From an uncultured Clavibacter sp. (GTDB taxonomy: Bacteria; Actinomycetota; Actinomycetes; Nanopelagicales; Nanopelagicaceae): a stretch of 38,589 nucleotides of DNA. A program made the translations under genes and the position numbers. Numbering within the stretch: position 1 is the first letter of the stretch; each line of letters starts with the position of its first letter. The notes beneath the pieces are model-generated. The model ran no database searches, was not told the origin of the DNA, and worked only from the letters and a program-made list of their open reading frames with translations. Below, piece after piece: positions 24,902 to 34,254 of the stretch. The stretch is from the NCBI GenBank assembly GCA_937883945.1, contig CAKZXY010000050.1:1-38589 (forward strand), read 5' to 3'.

Positions 24902-24915
24902 TTAAGACCTCTTAA
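24902..24915. repeat. Perfect 6-2-6 inverted repeat upstream of dprA
   Basis: TTAAGACCTCTTAA is a 14-bp palindrome (6-bp arms, 2-bp spacer) between rnhB and dprA. It is centred about 20 bp upstream of the dprA -10 box, so it covers the -35 zone and could be an operator. An alternative pairing AGAGG/CCTCT also exists around it. No regulator family is recognised. Confidence 0.4.
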
Positions 24916-24939
24916 ATCATTAGCTAGATGTGAATAACC

Positions 24940-25542
24940 CTACTTGTTGATTAGAGCCTGGATATTTGCATATGACTTTCTATGAATAGTAGTTACACCT
25001 AATTCAATTAACGATCTCTCATGGGCCCTGGTGACATAACCTTTATGCTCAGCAAAGTGATAGCCAGGGTGGTCATCATCTAGTTTGACCATTATTCGAT
25101 CTCGATAAACCTTGGCAAGTATCGATGCTGCCGATATTGAAATAGCAACTTGATCTCCTTTCCAGATAGCAAGGGATTCAGAGCGAAGTCCAGAAATCTG
25201 ATAGCCATCGGTTAGGACATACTCTGGCTCAATTTCTAAAGCGTTAATGGCCCTGCGCATTCCCTCAAGGTTTGCTTTATGTAAACCAATGGCATCTATC
25301 TCTGATGCTGGAATTTCAATGATTGAGTAATCCAGAGCGTGCTCAACTATTACTTCAAATAACGCTTCTCGCACACTTGGCTTTAGCTCCTTTGAATCTC
25401 GCACTTGAGCTAGCTTCACAGCAGTTATATCTTTTAGCATCACAGCTGCCACAACTAATGGTCCAGCACATGCCCCACGTCCAGCCTCATCAACTCCTGC
25501 AATTTTAGTTAATCCTGATTGAAGCAGTCTTGATTCAATCAT
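24940..25542 (-). CDS. rnhB: Ribonuclease HII
   Basis: A 200-residue RNase HII: AGVDEAGRGACAGPLVVAAV (13-33, catalytic Asp-Glu pair), RDSKEL, then VLTDG (third acidic residue), and SISAASILAKVYRDRIM. It cuts RNA in RNA-DNA hybrids and at single ribonucleotides in DNA. It starts 3 nt after the lepB stop, inside the rplS-lepB-rnhB operon, an order conserved in Actinobacteria. Confidence 0.95.
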   Translation of the reverse strand: MIESRLLQSGLTKIAGVDEAGRGACAGPLVVAAVMLKDITAVKLAQVRDSKELKPSVREALFEVIVEHALDYSIIEIPASEIDAIGLHKANLEGMRRAINALEIEPEYVLTDGYQISGLRSESLAIWKGDQVAISISAASILAKVYRDRIMVKLDDDHPGYHFAEHKGYVTRAHERSLIELGVTTIHRKSYANIQALINK

Positions 25543-25545
25543 AAA

Positions 25546-26226
25546 TTACTTAGAGTTTTTAACTGGAATCTTCGAGAGATCTTCGCCCTTTTCAAGAATT
25601 GCCAGATTAGAAAATGGCCAGATGATAAATGTTGCCCGCCCTGTGACTTTATCTAGCGCAACCATTCCTTTATTGGGATCATCAGTATGAAAACGAGAAT
25701 CTGCGCTAGCTCCGCGGTGATCTCCCATGACCCAGATAAATCCTTGCGGTACCTCTACTTCAAATTCTGAATCACTGGGTTTATCGCCTTCATAGATATA
25801 AGGCTCATTAATACTCACGCCATTGACTTCAATTTTTCCATCTTTGCCACAGCAACGAACTTTATCGCCGCCAACTCCTATAACTCTTTTAATTAAGTAT
25901 TGCTTGGATGGATCTGGGAGAACTCCAACGAAAACTAAGGAATCCTTTATTACTTTGCGAATCCCAGAGGAATCATCATAATTTGGTGATAGCCAATTAG
26001 CTGGATCTCTAAAAACTACAACTTCGCCTCTCTTAATATCACTAAAGAGGGCTCCGAACTTGTTTACCCCCACTCGATCATTAACCTGAAGGGTGTTCTC
26101 CATAGAGCCAGAGGGGATATAGAAGAATTGGATAAAGAAAGTTTTGACGATGATAGAGAGAACTAACGCCGAGATAATTAGGATGGGCAGCTCGCGAAGG
26201 CTACTGCCCCTCGCTTTAGGCGACAT
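25546..26226 (-). CDS. lepB: Signal peptidase I
   Basis: A 226-residue type I signal peptidase. One membrane helix (about 13-33) is followed by the catalytic Ser41 in IPSGSMENTL and the general-base Lys113 in QYLIKRVIGVGGDKV; GDHRGASADSR is the conserved box E. It cleaves Sec/Tat signal peptides on the outer face of the membrane. It starts 11 nt after rplS and precedes rnhB by 3 nt. A CC pair in the KVRCCGKDG loop is unusual for a secreted domain but was not interpreted. Confidence 0.95.
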   Translation of the reverse strand: MSPKARGSSLRELPILIISALVLSIIVKTFFIQFFYIPSGSMENTLQVNDRVGVNKFGALFSDIKRGEVVVFRDPANWLSPNYDDSSGIRKVIKDSLVFVGVLPDPSKQYLIKRVIGVGGDKVRCCGKDGKIEVNGVSINEPYIYEGDKPSDSEFEVEVPQGFIWVMGDHRGASADSRFHTDDPNKGMVALDKVTGRATFIIWPFSNLAILEKGEDLSKIPVKNSK

Positions 26227-26237
26227 TACTCTGGGCT

Positions 26238-26765
26238 TTAAGACTTAGTTGGTTCAGTTTCAGTAGGAGTTGTTGCTTCCTCTGCTACTTGCGCGCTCTC
26301 TGGAGCAATGCTCTCTTCAACTACAGCCTCTGGAGCAGCTACCTCAACTACCTCTGCAACTGGCGCAACTTCCTCAACTGGATTAGTTGTTGAAGTTGAA
26401 TACAAAACCTCTAGGTCATCTGCCCCACGACGCTCACGAATCTTGGCAGCCTTGCCACGAAGATCACGGAGATAGAAGAGTTTGGCGCGACGAACTTCGC
26501 CTTTTCTTACTACTTCAATCTTTTCAATAACAGGTGCGTGAACTGGGAAAATTCTCTCAACGCCAACTCCATAGGAGATTTTGCGAACTGTAAAAGTCTC
26601 GCGGACTCCAGATCCTTGACGGGCAATTACTAGACCTTGGAAAATCTGAATACGGCTCTTGCTACCTTCAATAACACGGACATGAACTTTTAACTCATCA
26701 CCGGGACGGAAGTTAGGTAGGTCCTTACGGAGAGAGGCGGCATCTAGCGCATCGAGCACGTTCAT
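26238..26765 (-). CDS. rplS: 50S ribosomal protein L19 with acidic C-terminal extension
   Basis: Residues 1-113 are ordinary L19 ([37 protein letters not shown], then [15 protein letters not shown], up to [11 protein letters not shown]). Residues 114-175 form a 62-residue tail of Val, Ala, Glu, Thr and Pro with roughly 16 acidic residues and a single Lys. L19 is normally about 115 residues and very basic; it sits at the 30S-50S interface. Start ATG has GAGGA about 5 nt upstream. It heads rplS-lepB-rnhB. The tail looks disordered and its function is unknown. Confidence 0.95.
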   Translation of the reverse strand: MNVLDALDAASLRKDLPNFRPGDELKVHVRVIEGSKSRIQIFQGLVIARQGSGVRETFTVRKISYGVGVERIFPVHAPVIEKIEVVRKGEVRRAKLFYLRDLRGKAAKIRERRGADDLEVLYSTSTTNPVEEVAPVAEVVEVAAPEAVVEESIAPESAQVAEEATTPTETEPTKS

Positions 26766-26896
26766 TATTTTGTCCTCACAATTGGTCTTTATTTATCCTT
26801 CAGGCCTTTTCCAAGGGATTGGCCTAACAACTCGGCGTATCTTGCCATACCTTGAGGCTAAGTGCTAAATCCCTAAAAAATAGGGCAGAAAGTGAG

Positions 26897-27673
26897 CTAT
26901 CGCCCCTGGATTTGGGCGCTAAGGGCGGCATGAAGAAATGGGCCAGCGACAATTACTGAACTCCTTGAAGAACCATCTCTTGCCTTAGTAACTGAAAAAG
27001 TCGCCCCAGCTTCTTGGGCAATTAATGATGCCGCAGCATAATCCCATTCATTTACTCCCTCTTCGAAATAGGCATCAAGTGAACCACTTCCTACATGGCA
27101 GATATCAACAGCGCATGCGCCAAGTCTTCTTAAATCTCTTACCTTTGGAAGTAGATCTTCAATTATCTTTGCTTGCACTTTACGATTATTGATGTCATAT
27201 GCAAAGCCAGTACCCACTAAAGCTCGATCAAGATTTACTGGATCATTACATTTAATCGGTAAATTGTTGAGAAAAGCTCCATTTGATTTTGATGCTTTCC
27301 AGAGTGAATTTGTTGTGGGTGAATAGACCACACCTGCTATAAATTCTTCCTTGTTCTTTGCTGCGATACTGATACACCAGCCAGGTAGGTCATAAAGATA
27401 ATTCACAGTTCCATCAATAGGATCAATTACCCAAGTAATTCCAGATTCGCTCTCTTTATTTGCCCCCTCTTCGCCAATTAATCCATCCAATGGCCTTTGA
27501 TTAAGAATCTGGCTTACTATCAAAGCTTCACTCTGGTGATCCTTCTGAGTGGCAAAATCAAGAGCACCACTTTTTTCATCGAATTCAAACTTATTAGGTC
27601 TATCCAAGAGTAACTCCCCAGCGCTTAGCGCAACTTTCTCGGCAAGGGTTAATAACTCAAGGTTTAGCGACAT
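26897..27673 (-). CDS. Inositol monophosphatase family phosphatase
   Basis: A 258-residue Li/Mg-dependent phosphatase: LIGEEGA (first metal Glu), WVIDPIDGTVNYLYDLPGW (second and third Asp), and WDYAAASLIAQEAGA (C-terminal Asp). Substrates in this family include inositol-1-phosphate, histidinol-phosphate and PAP/NADP; none can be assigned from neighbours. It lies upstream of rplS with 131 bp between, which contains no further gene. It diverges from an MFS permease with 26 bp between start codons and a possible symmetric -10 (27685-27694). Confidence 0.88.
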   Translation of the reverse strand: MSLNLELLTLAEKVALSAGELLLDRPNKFEFDEKSGALDFATQKDHQSEALIVSQILNQRPLDGLIGEEGANKESESGITWVIDPIDGTVNYLYDLPGWCISIAAKNKEEFIAGVVYSPTTNSLWKASKSNGAFLNNLPIKCNDPVNLDRALVGTGFAYDINNRKVQAKIIEDLLPKVRDLRRLGACAVDICHVGSGSLDAYFEEGVNEWDYAAASLIAQEAGATFSVTKARDGSSRSSVIVAGPFLHAALSAQIQGR

Positions 27674-27699
27674 ATTCCAATCTAATCATAGTTTCATCG

Positions 27700-28935
27700 A
27701 TGCCAAGTAGACTTGCCTTCATGCTCACCTCCTACAAAAGACTATTTGCCGTGCCCGGAGGTTGGAATTTCTCTTTTGCAGGCTTCATATTGCGTATGCC
27801 AATCTCAATGCTCTACATAGCAATTGTTCTCTTTATTGTTGCAGAAACTGGCTCATATGCCCTTGCTGGCGCTTTATCTATGGTGGCATCACTTGTCTTA
27901 TCGGTAGCCACACCGCTTTGGTCTAGGGTTGCAGATCAAATTGGCCAAAATAAAGTTCTATCTATAACCGCCCCAGTTCATCTAATTTTCCTTGGACTCT
28001 TTGTTTATCTGGTTAAGAGCGATGCTCCTACCTGGAGTTGGTTTACCTCAGCGATAATCTTTGAAGCCTTTGTTATTGGCTCAGGGCAGATGGTTAGAAG
28101 GCGCTGGATTCATGTAATTGGTGATGATCGAAAGCTCATTGATACTGCCTACTCTTTTGAAGCACTTGTCGATGAAGTAATTTTTACTAGCGGCCCAGTG
28201 CTTGCGGCAATTACCGCTTCCTACTTCTTTCCAGAGGCTGCGATATTTACTGCTATGGGATTTATCAGCGTTGGAACCCTGCTCTTTCTCTCGCAGCGAA
28301 GAACTCAACCGCCAGCTCATCCCCGTCAAGTCGGCGATGATCATTCATTGCTTATTAAAGATAGATTCATTCAAGCACTATTCATTCCCATGATGGCAGT
28401 TGGAGCATTTTTTGGTTCAACTAGCTTAGCTCTTGTTGGCTATCTTGATGAATTTGGAATTCGTGAATATAGCGGTTTTTATATAGCCATCTGGTCGCTT
28501 AGCTCTGGAATTTCCGCCTTTATAAGTGGATCCCTGCATTGGAAGATTAATGAGGCGCGAAGATTTGTTATTTCAGTTTTTGCTTTAACTCTTCTTACTC
28601 TTCCAATTTATCTTGCAGCGCAGTTATTTACAGGCAACTTAACCATCTTGGCAATTGCGCTATTTATTAACGGTCTAGCGATAGCTCCCCTACTAACTGC
28701 GGGATTTGCTGTTGCAGAGCGCTCGGTTAGCCCTAAGCGCACTACTGAAGTGTTGGCTTGGTCAATTTCTGCGCTAAATCTTGGTGGGGCTATCCCTGCT
28801 GCAATTACTGGATACATCATTGACACATACGGCTCAACTGTCGCATTTATGGTGCCAGTTATCTGCATGTTAATTGCTCTAATTTCGCTTCTACCATTTC
28901 TTAGCCTTTGGAGAGCAAAAGTAATTCAACTCTAA
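27700..28935 (+). CDS. MFS permease
   Basis: A 411-residue major-facilitator protein with about twelve helices. The motif-A-like loop between helices 2 and 3 reads PLWSRVADQIGQNKV, and GLAIAPLLTAGFAVAERSVSPKRTTEVLAW and AITGYIIDTYGSTVAF follow in the C half. It resembles actinobacterial putative sugar/drug exporters, but I cannot name the substrate. The ATG at 27700 has a TAGTTT box 5 nt upstream. A later ATG at 27721 is possible because the first residues are not conserved membrane sequence. sepH follows after 46 bp. Confidence 0.85.
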   Translation: MPSRLAFMLTSYKRLFAVPGGWNFSFAGFILRMPISMLYIAIVLFIVAETGSYALAGALSMVASLVLSVATPLWSRVADQIGQNKVLSITAPVHLIFLGLFVYLVKSDAPTWSWFTSAIIFEAFVIGSGQMVRRRWIHVIGDDRKLIDTAYSFEALVDEVIFTSGPVLAAITASYFFPEAAIFTAMGFISVGTLLFLSQRRTQPPAHPRQVGDDHSLLIKDRFIQALFIPMMAVGAFFGSTSLALVGYLDEFGIREYSGFYIAIWSLSSGISAFISGSLHWKINEARRFVISVFALTLLTLPIYLAAQLFTGNLTILAIALFINGLAIAPLLTAGFAVAERSVSPKRTTEVLAWSISALNLGGAIPAAITGYIIDTYGSTVAFMVPVICMLIALISLLPFLSLWRAKVIQL

Positions 28936-28981
28936 GGCTGATTTCCCTCAGATTTCACTACTCTTATGGCAATCTTTACCC

Positions 28982-29785
28982 ATGACTGACTTGCGCTTTA
29001 TCTCACGTTCTCAAGATGGAGAACATTTAGAGCTAAGTGATAGCGATGGAAATAATTTCTCACTAAGAGTTAGCGATACTTTGCGCGCTGCTGTCAACGA
29101 GCGTCGTTTAGCAACAGTAGTTGAGAGCGCTCCACAATATTCAATCAAAGAGATTCAAGCTCGCCTAAGAGCTGGCGAAAGCTTTGCTGAAGTTGCTCGC
29201 ATCTCAGGATTATCAATTGAAAAAGTTGAGCGCTATGCAAGTCCAATATTGCAGGAGCGTGCTTGGATTATTGAACTTGCAGAGAAGGCTTCACCAAAGG
29301 GAACATCTCTTCCCCTCTCAGAATTAGTTATTCAACGTCTTGCTCCTCGAGGCGTCAATATGAATCAGATCTCTTGGAATACCTGGAGGCTAGATGATGG
29401 AACTTGGCATCTAGTTCTCACCTATCCATCAAGAGATGGGCAATCTGAGGCAACTTGGAGCTTTGATGCAAATAAGCGAACTATCCACTCAAGAGATGAT
29501 GGCGCTAGATGGATTAATGGCGAAGAAGTTTCACAGAAGAGCGCACCGAAAAATGATCGATTAAGTGATCATGGAGTTCTCTTTCCAATGGAGGGAGAAA
29601 CTTCTCAGCCGCCTCGTTTAGTTGCGGTGAGAACTGATCCAAACCTTCTCGAGGAGACAAGTTTCGTAAAAGAGATCGCTCCTGATGCGAAGAAAGATGG
29701 CGTAACTAAGAGAATTTCAATTCCATCCTGGGATGACATTATGTTTGGACGAGGCAAGAAGAAAGATGAGCAAGAGGAAGAGTAA
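28982..29785 (+). CDS. sepH: Septation protein SepH
   Basis: A 267-residue SepH (DUF3071). Its N-terminus TDLRFISRSQDGEHLELSD is typical. A helix-turn-helix-like region (IKEIQARLRAGESFAEVARISGLSIEKVERYASPI, about 54-88) binds FtsZ in Streptomyces and mycobacteria and stimulates filament assembly. The C-terminal part (about 190-267) is charged and low-complexity. This is an Actinobacteria marker. It stands alone with a short upstream gap (46 bp), and its stop is 4 nt from the convergent phosphatase gene. Confidence 0.9.
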   Translation: MTDLRFISRSQDGEHLELSDSDGNNFSLRVSDTLRAAVNERRLATVVESAPQYSIKEIQARLRAGESFAEVARISGLSIEKVERYASPILQERAWIIELAEKASPKGTSLPLSELVIQRLAPRGVNMNQISWNTWRLDDGTWHLVLTYPSRDGQSEATWSFDANKRTIHSRDDGARWINGEEVSQKSAPKNDRLSDHGVLFPMEGETSQPPRLVAVRTDPNLLEETSFVKEIAPDAKKDGVTKRISIPSWDDIMFGRGKKKDEQEEE

Positions 29786-29789
29786 AGAC

Positions 29790-30890
29790 TTAAATATCAA
29801 CGCTTAATAAAGGTATTGCAGTCTCAGCTTGGGTAGTTCCCCCATGGTGTCCGACCATAGATAGTTGTAGCTCTTGCCTCTCAGCCTCAACCATTATGAA
29901 CTCGCCGTTGGCAATAGCAATCAAATCTCCAATTCGATCCAGATTCTTATCTAATACTTCAGGGCCAAATAAATTCAAAGCTATAGCTTCTTGTCGAGTG
30001 TAGAGAGTCACTTTTTCTTTGAAGAACTCCTGCCACTGTGACTTTGTCTCATCTAAGCTACCTGGCTTTAGATATAGATAGCGCACTCTCGGCTCGCCCC
30101 CAAGTAAATCGACGTTCTTTAGCAAGTCATTTTCTTTTCCTAAAACTACAAAATCATCTCTATTAATCATTCCATGATCGGATGTAATCCATAGCCGGCT
30201 TCCTTTTGGCAAGTTTTCAATAAGTTTCAAGATTAAATCTGCGCTCTTTGCCATGGCATAGTGAAACTTCTCAGAGCCTAACCCCTCGCGATGCGAGGCA
30301 TCATCAACATCATTTAGATATAGATAAGCAAAAGATCTAGTATTACTGAGAGCGCTCTTTGCTTGATCGACCATCTCATCTACCTGATTAACTCCATAGT
30401 AATCAGCGCCACGTAGAGCAGCCCTAGTAAAGCCCGTTTCTTGATAACGTTTTGCTGCAATGTGAGAGACCTTAACTCCTTGCTTCTTTGCTCGCTCAAA
30501 CAAAGTTGCCTCTGATTGCCAGATGTAAGGATCTACTCGTTCATCCCATTTAAGAGCATTTAACAAACGTTCTGGAGTTCCGCTATTTGGAACTCGCATT
30601 GTGTAACCAACCATTCCATGAACTCCAACTGCGCAACCAGTACCAAGGGAGGTCAAACTGGCAGAAGTTGTTGAAGGGAAAGTAGCTTGCAATTGGCTAT
30701 GGTTTTTAACTTGCGAAAATATTGGTAGCTCTTTACTAACTATCTCTAGCGCATTAACTCCCATGCCATCTACTAGAAGCAAGCACTCTCTCTGACCCTC
30801 ATTATTGCTAAGCCCTAAAGAATTAATACAGTTGGATACCCCAAGTGTTGCAAATATCGATTGAGATAAATCTGAGAGCAGGTAGGCCAC
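29790..30890 (-). CDS. Alkaline-phosphatase-superfamily phosphodiesterase/pyrophosphatase-like protein
   Basis: A 366-residue type I phosphodiesterase/nucleotide-pyrophosphatase fold: LLLVDGMG (first Asp metal ligand), ATFPSTTSASLTSLGTGC (nucleophile Thr/Ser), GMVGYT, LYLNDVDDASHREG, LWITSDHGM, VGHHGG near the C-terminus. Hydrolyses phosphate mono- or diesters; substrate unknown. A TTG at 30929 would lengthen it but would overlap the start of psuG. The GTG at 30890 is preferred because AAAGATAGGG lies just upstream and similarity seems to start there. No signal peptide is seen, so it is probably cytoplasmic. Confidence 0.85.
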   Translation of the reverse strand: MAYLLSDLSQSIFATLGVSNCINSLGLSNNEGQRECLLLVDGMGVNALEIVSKELPIFSQVKNHSQLQATFPSTTSASLTSLGTGCAVGVHGMVGYTMRVPNSGTPERLLNALKWDERVDPYIWQSEATLFERAKKQGVKVSHIAAKRYQETGFTRAALRGADYYGVNQVDEMVDQAKSALSNTRSFAYLYLNDVDDASHREGLGSEKFHYAMAKSADLILKLIENLPKGSRLWITSDHGMINRDDFVVLGKENDLLKNVDLLGGEPRVRYLYLKPGSLDETKSQWQEFFKEKVTLYTRQEAIALNLFGPEVLDKNLDRIGDLIAIANGEFIMVEAERQELQLSMVGHHGGTTQAETAIPLLSVDI

Positions 30891-30921
30891 TGCCCTATCT
30901 TTCCAGTAACCTTGACCTCTA

Positions 30922-31815
30922 ATGATCAAATACTCAGAGGCGGTAGCTAAAGCCCTTGGAGATAAGAGCCCAATAGTTGCTCTGGAATCGACAATTATTA
31001 CTCATGGACTCCCCCGGCCTAAGAATCTTGAAGTGGCCCTTGAAGTTGAGCAAATCGTTATCGAAGCCGGCGCAACGCCAGCAACAATTGCAATTATCGA
31101 TGGTCAGATCAACATAGGACTAGAGCCTGATCAACTAACTCGCATCGCAAACGATGAAAATATCTTGAAGGCATCGATAAGAGATTTGGCAGTTATTTCT
31201 ACTCAGAAAAAAAGCGCCGCTACAACAGTTGCTGCCACATCACATATTGCCAATATGGCTGGTATCTCCCTTTTTGCTACCGGAGGTTTAGGCGGAGTCC
31301 ATCGTGAAGCTTGGCAGAGCTGGGATGAATCGGCAGATCTTCTAGCCTTAGCAAATACACCAGTTTTAATCGTCTGCTCTGGAGCAAAATCTATTCTCGA
31401 TGTCAGCGCTACTTTAGAAAGACTTGAAACTCTATCGGTGCCCATTCTTGGCTATAAGACAAATAAGTTTCCTGGCTTCTATCTCACCGACTCTGGCTTT
31501 GAATTAGAACATAGAGTAGATACGGCGCGAGAGATTGCTCAAATCTGGAGAGCTCGAGGCGATGTTGCCATAAATAAGTCTGCTCTAATTGTTGCTAATC
31601 CTGTTAGTAACCAAATGGAGAGGGCTCTACATGATCAGCTTCTCTTCGATGGTCTTTCCAAAGCAAAGATAGATGGAGTAGTTGGAAAAGCTGTTACTCC
31701 ATATCTTCTAGATTATTTCCATACCAATTCCAAAGGTGAATCTCTAAGAGTAAATATTGAGATAATCAAGGCAAATGCTGCTCTAGCAGCTCAGATTGCA
31801 GTAGCCCTTAAATAA
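30922..31815 (+). CDS. psuG: Pseudouridine-5'-phosphate glycosidase
   Basis: A 297-residue PsuG: VALESTIITHGLPRPKNLE (19-37), ATIAIIDGQINIGL, AATTVAATSHIANMAGISLFATGGLGGVHRE, DLLALANTPVLIVCSGAKSILD, GYKTNKFPGFY, NPVSNQMERALHD. It breaks the C-C bond of pseudouridine-5'-phosphate to uracil and ribose-5-phosphate with Mn2+. A PfkB-type kinase follows after 2 nt, the usual pairing with pseudouridine kinase, so this is a modified-nucleoside salvage operon. Start ATG. The phosphatase on the other strand begins 31 bp away. Confidence 0.93.
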   Translation: MIKYSEAVAKALGDKSPIVALESTIITHGLPRPKNLEVALEVEQIVIEAGATPATIAIIDGQINIGLEPDQLTRIANDENILKASIRDLAVISTQKKSAATTVAATSHIANMAGISLFATGGLGGVHREAWQSWDESADLLALANTPVLIVCSGAKSILDVSATLERLETLSVPILGYKTNKFPGFYLTDSGFELEHRVDTAREIAQIWRARGDVAINKSALIVANPVSNQMERALHDQLLFDGLSKAKIDGVVGKAVTPYLLDYFHTNSKGESLRVNIEIIKANAALAAQIAVALK

Positions 31816-31817
31816 CT

Positions 31818-32708
31818 ATGGCTCAAATTCTCTGCATTGGCGATGCCATGCTTGATGTAATTGTTAAGATGCAAGGGCAGATGTATCTTGGTAGTGACAC
31901 AGTCTCTCAAATCTCAACTCATGGTGGCGGAGCTGCAGCAAATACTGCTACCTGGCTCGCCTCATCTGGCCATAAGGTTTTCTACGTCTGTCGCATTGGA
32001 GATGATGCTGCTGGTCGAGTCATTGCCAATGAGTTTGATACTTGGAATATTGAATATAAGCCAGAGTTATTAAAAGAGCATAGAACTGGAATTGTTGTCG
32101 TTCTAGTTGATCAAAATGGTGAGCGTTCCATGTTTCCAGATAGAGGAGCAAATTCTGGTCTTAGCGAATTGGATCTGCCTGATCTCTCTAGATTTGGCGC
32201 TGTATTTCTCTCTGGCTATGCCCTCTTTAATCCCCTCTCCCAAGATGGGGTGCTAAGAATGGTCAATCAGATGAGAGAGGCTCACTTAGAGATCTTCTTT
32301 AATCCTGGATCCGTTGGAGTGATGAGCAACCTTGGGGTAGATGCATGTCGAGAGAGATGTAAATTAATGGATCTTTTAATTATGAATCAGGCAGAGGCAG
32401 AGTTTCTGACTGGAAAAAGTGATGTGATATCAGCTTTAAATGAGTTATCACAAGATGTTGAGACTGTTGTGATAACGAGAAATGACCAAGGGGCGATGGG
32501 TAAATCAAGGGGGAACGAGATAATAAATTCTCCAATTCTGCCAATTACTGCAATTGATTCCACAGGAGCCGGAGATGCATTTGCTGCTGGATTTATTGGA
32601 AGATGGATTGAATCTAAAGATTTAGAATCATCTCTAAGGGCTGGAAATTCATTGGCCAGTGGATGTGTCACAACTATCGGGGCTAGACCGAGCGTCAATC
32701 CCAAGTAA
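31818..32708 (+). CDS. psuK: PfkB-family kinase, likely pseudouridine kinase
   Basis: A 296-residue PfkB kinase: [14 protein letters not shown] (4-17), [19 protein letters not shown] (sugar-binding glycine region), RIGDDAAG, and the C-terminal signature [17 protein letters not shown] with the catalytic-base Asp. Neighbourhood with psuG strongly suggests phosphorylation of pseudouridine at the 5' position; ribokinase-like sugars are the alternative. It starts 2 nt after psuG. A longer start for the following gene would overlap it but is not favoured. Confidence 0.85.
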   Translation: MAQILCIGDAMLDVIVKMQGQMYLGSDTVSQISTHGGGAAANTATWLASSGHKVFYVCRIGDDAAGRVIANEFDTWNIEYKPELLKEHRTGIVVVLVDQNGERSMFPDRGANSGLSELDLPDLSRFGAVFLSGYALFNPLSQDGVLRMVNQMREAHLEIFFNPGSVGVMSNLGVDACRERCKLMDLLIMNQAEAEFLTGKSDVISALNELSQDVETVVITRNDQGAMGKSRGNEIINSPILPITAIDSTGAGDAFAAGFIGRWIESKDLESSLRAGNSLASGCVTTIGARPSVNPK

Positions 32709-32736
32709 TTCATACTTTACTTGGCAGAATCACGCC

Positions 32737-34254
32737 ATGGCTAAATCAGATTCAGGCAAGAGCTCGGGTAAGAAAGTAGTAGCTGCTAAGCCAGGAGAGT
32801 TCCCAGGAAAAATTGTTGATATCGATGTCTCATCAGAGATGTCAGATTCATTTCTAGAGTATGCCTACTCTGTTATTTACTCCAGAGCACTTCCTGATGC
32901 CAGAGATGGATTAAAGCCAGTGCATCGCAGAATTCTCCACCAGATGTCTGAGATGGGGTTACGTCCAGATAAAGGCCATGTTAAGAGCGCGCGTGTTGTT
33001 GGCGAGGTGATGGGTAAATTACATCCCCATGGCGATGGAGCAATTTATGACGCGCTAGTTCGAATGGCGCAGAACTTTTCAATGCGCCTGCCATTAGTTG
33101 ATGGCCATGGAAACTTTGGCTCACTTGATGCTGGGCCTGCAGCTATGCGCTATACGGAGGCAAGACTTGCAAGCGCGGCGCTAATGATGGTGGAGGAAGC
33201 TGATGAAGATACCGTTGATTTTGGTGCAAACTATGATGGACAGATATTAGAACCATTGGTACTACCTGCAGCTTTTCCTAATCTTTTGGTTAATGGCGCA
33301 ACAGGTATTGCCGTTGGAATGGCCACAAATATGGCTCCTCATAACTTAGGCGAAGTAATACAAGCAACAAAACACTTAATTGAAAATCCTAACGCGACCT
33401 TAAAGCAGTTAATGAAGTTTATTCCTGCGCCAGATTTCCCAACCGGGGGAAGCATTATCGGCAAAGAGGGCATCCTTGAGGCTTATCAAGGTGGCAAGGG
33501 GGCTTTTAAAGTTCGCGCCAAAGTTGAAATTGGCAAGGTAAGTGCTCGTAAATCTGGAATTACCATCACCGAACTTCCATTTAATATTGGCCCTGAAAAA
33601 GTTGTTGAGCGAATTAGCGATCTAGTTAAGTCGAAGAAGATTCAAGGAATCTCAGACATTATCGATCTAACCGATGGACAATCTGGAACAAAGGTTGTTG
33701 TTGAGGTTAAAAATGGCTTTGAGCCAGAGGCAGTGCTAGAAAACCTCTATAAGCTCACCCCGCTTGAAGATGCCTTCTCTATCAACGCTGTTGCTCTAGT
33801 TAATGGCAAGCCAAAGACTCTGGGTTTAAAGGAACTGCTTCAGGTCTTTATTGATCATCGAATCCAGGTAGTAACAAGAAGGTCTAATTTTAGAAAAGCT
33901 AAAGCCTCTGCTCGCTTAAACCTAGTTGAAGGTTTATTAAAGGCAATTCTCGATATCGATAAAGTAGTGAAAATCATTAGAGGAAGCGATGATGCAAATG
34001 AGGCAAAAGAATCACTCATCAAGAGCTTTAAGCTAAGCGATGAACAAGCTACCTACATCCTGGATATGCCGCTTAGAAGGTTAACAAAGATGTCAAAGAT
34101 TGAACTAGATACTGAGGCTAAAGAGCTTAAAGCCACTATCTCTAAGCTCACAGCTCTCCTAAAGAGTGAAGAGGCCCTTCGAAATCAAGTATCAGATGAG
34201 TTAAGTGAAGTTAGCGCCAAATACGCAACGGAGCGACGCACCCTAATTGCTTAA
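32737..34254 (+). CDS. parC: Topoisomerase IV subunit A lacking its C-terminal domain
   Basis: A 505-residue GyrA/ParC catalytic core: [27 protein letters not shown] (39-65), [24 protein letters not shown], catalytic Tyr139 preceded by Arg138 in AMRYTEARL, the tower (VEVKNGFEP), and the long coiled-coil with DMPLRRLTK. It ends at [10 protein letters not shown], where the core domain ends. Ordinary ParC/GyrA proteins have about 300 further residues of beta-pinwheel C-terminal domain, and none follow because the parE stop overlaps by 4 nt. ATG 32737 is chosen; an in-frame start at 32659 would lie within psuK. Partner of the convergent parE. Confidence 0.92.
   Translation: MAKSDSGKSSGKKVVAAKPGEFPGKIVDIDVSSEMSDSFLEYAYSVIYSRALPDARDGLKPVHRRILHQMSEMGLRPDKGHVKSARVVGEVMGKLHPHGDGAIYDALVRMAQNFSMRLPLVDGHGNFGSLDAGPAAMRYTEARLASAALMMVEEADEDTVDFGANYDGQILEPLVLPAAFPNLLVNGATGIAVGMATNMAPHNLGEVIQATKHLIENPNATLKQLMKFIPAPDFPTGGSIIGKEGILEAYQGGKGAFKVRAKVEIGKVSARKSGITITELPFNIGPEKVVERISDLVKSKKIQGISDIIDLTDGQSGTKVVVEVKNGFEPEAVLENLYKLTPLEDAFSINAVALVNGKPKTLGLKELLQVFIDHRIQVVTRRSNFRKAKASARLNLVEGLLKAILDIDKVVKIIRGSDDANEAKESLIKSFKLSDEQATYILDMPLRRLTKMSKIELDTEAKELKATISKLTALLKSEEALRNQVSDELSEVSAKYATERRTLIA

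Noticed and set aside
26871..26885. CCCTA-AAAAA-TAGGG hairpin downstream of the inositol monophosphatase gene, as a terminator
   Set aside because: The stem is only 5 bp and mostly A/T beyond three G-C pairs, and there is no T tract after it on the strand concerned.
30891..30929. Longer start of the phosphatase overlapping the psuG start on the other strand
   Set aside because: Head-to-head overlapping starts are unlikely, and the GTG at 30890 has a purine-rich ribosome-binding region.
32659..32736. Earlier in-frame start of parC inside psuK
   Set aside because: The extra residues are unlike ParC N-termini and coincide with conserved psuK codons.
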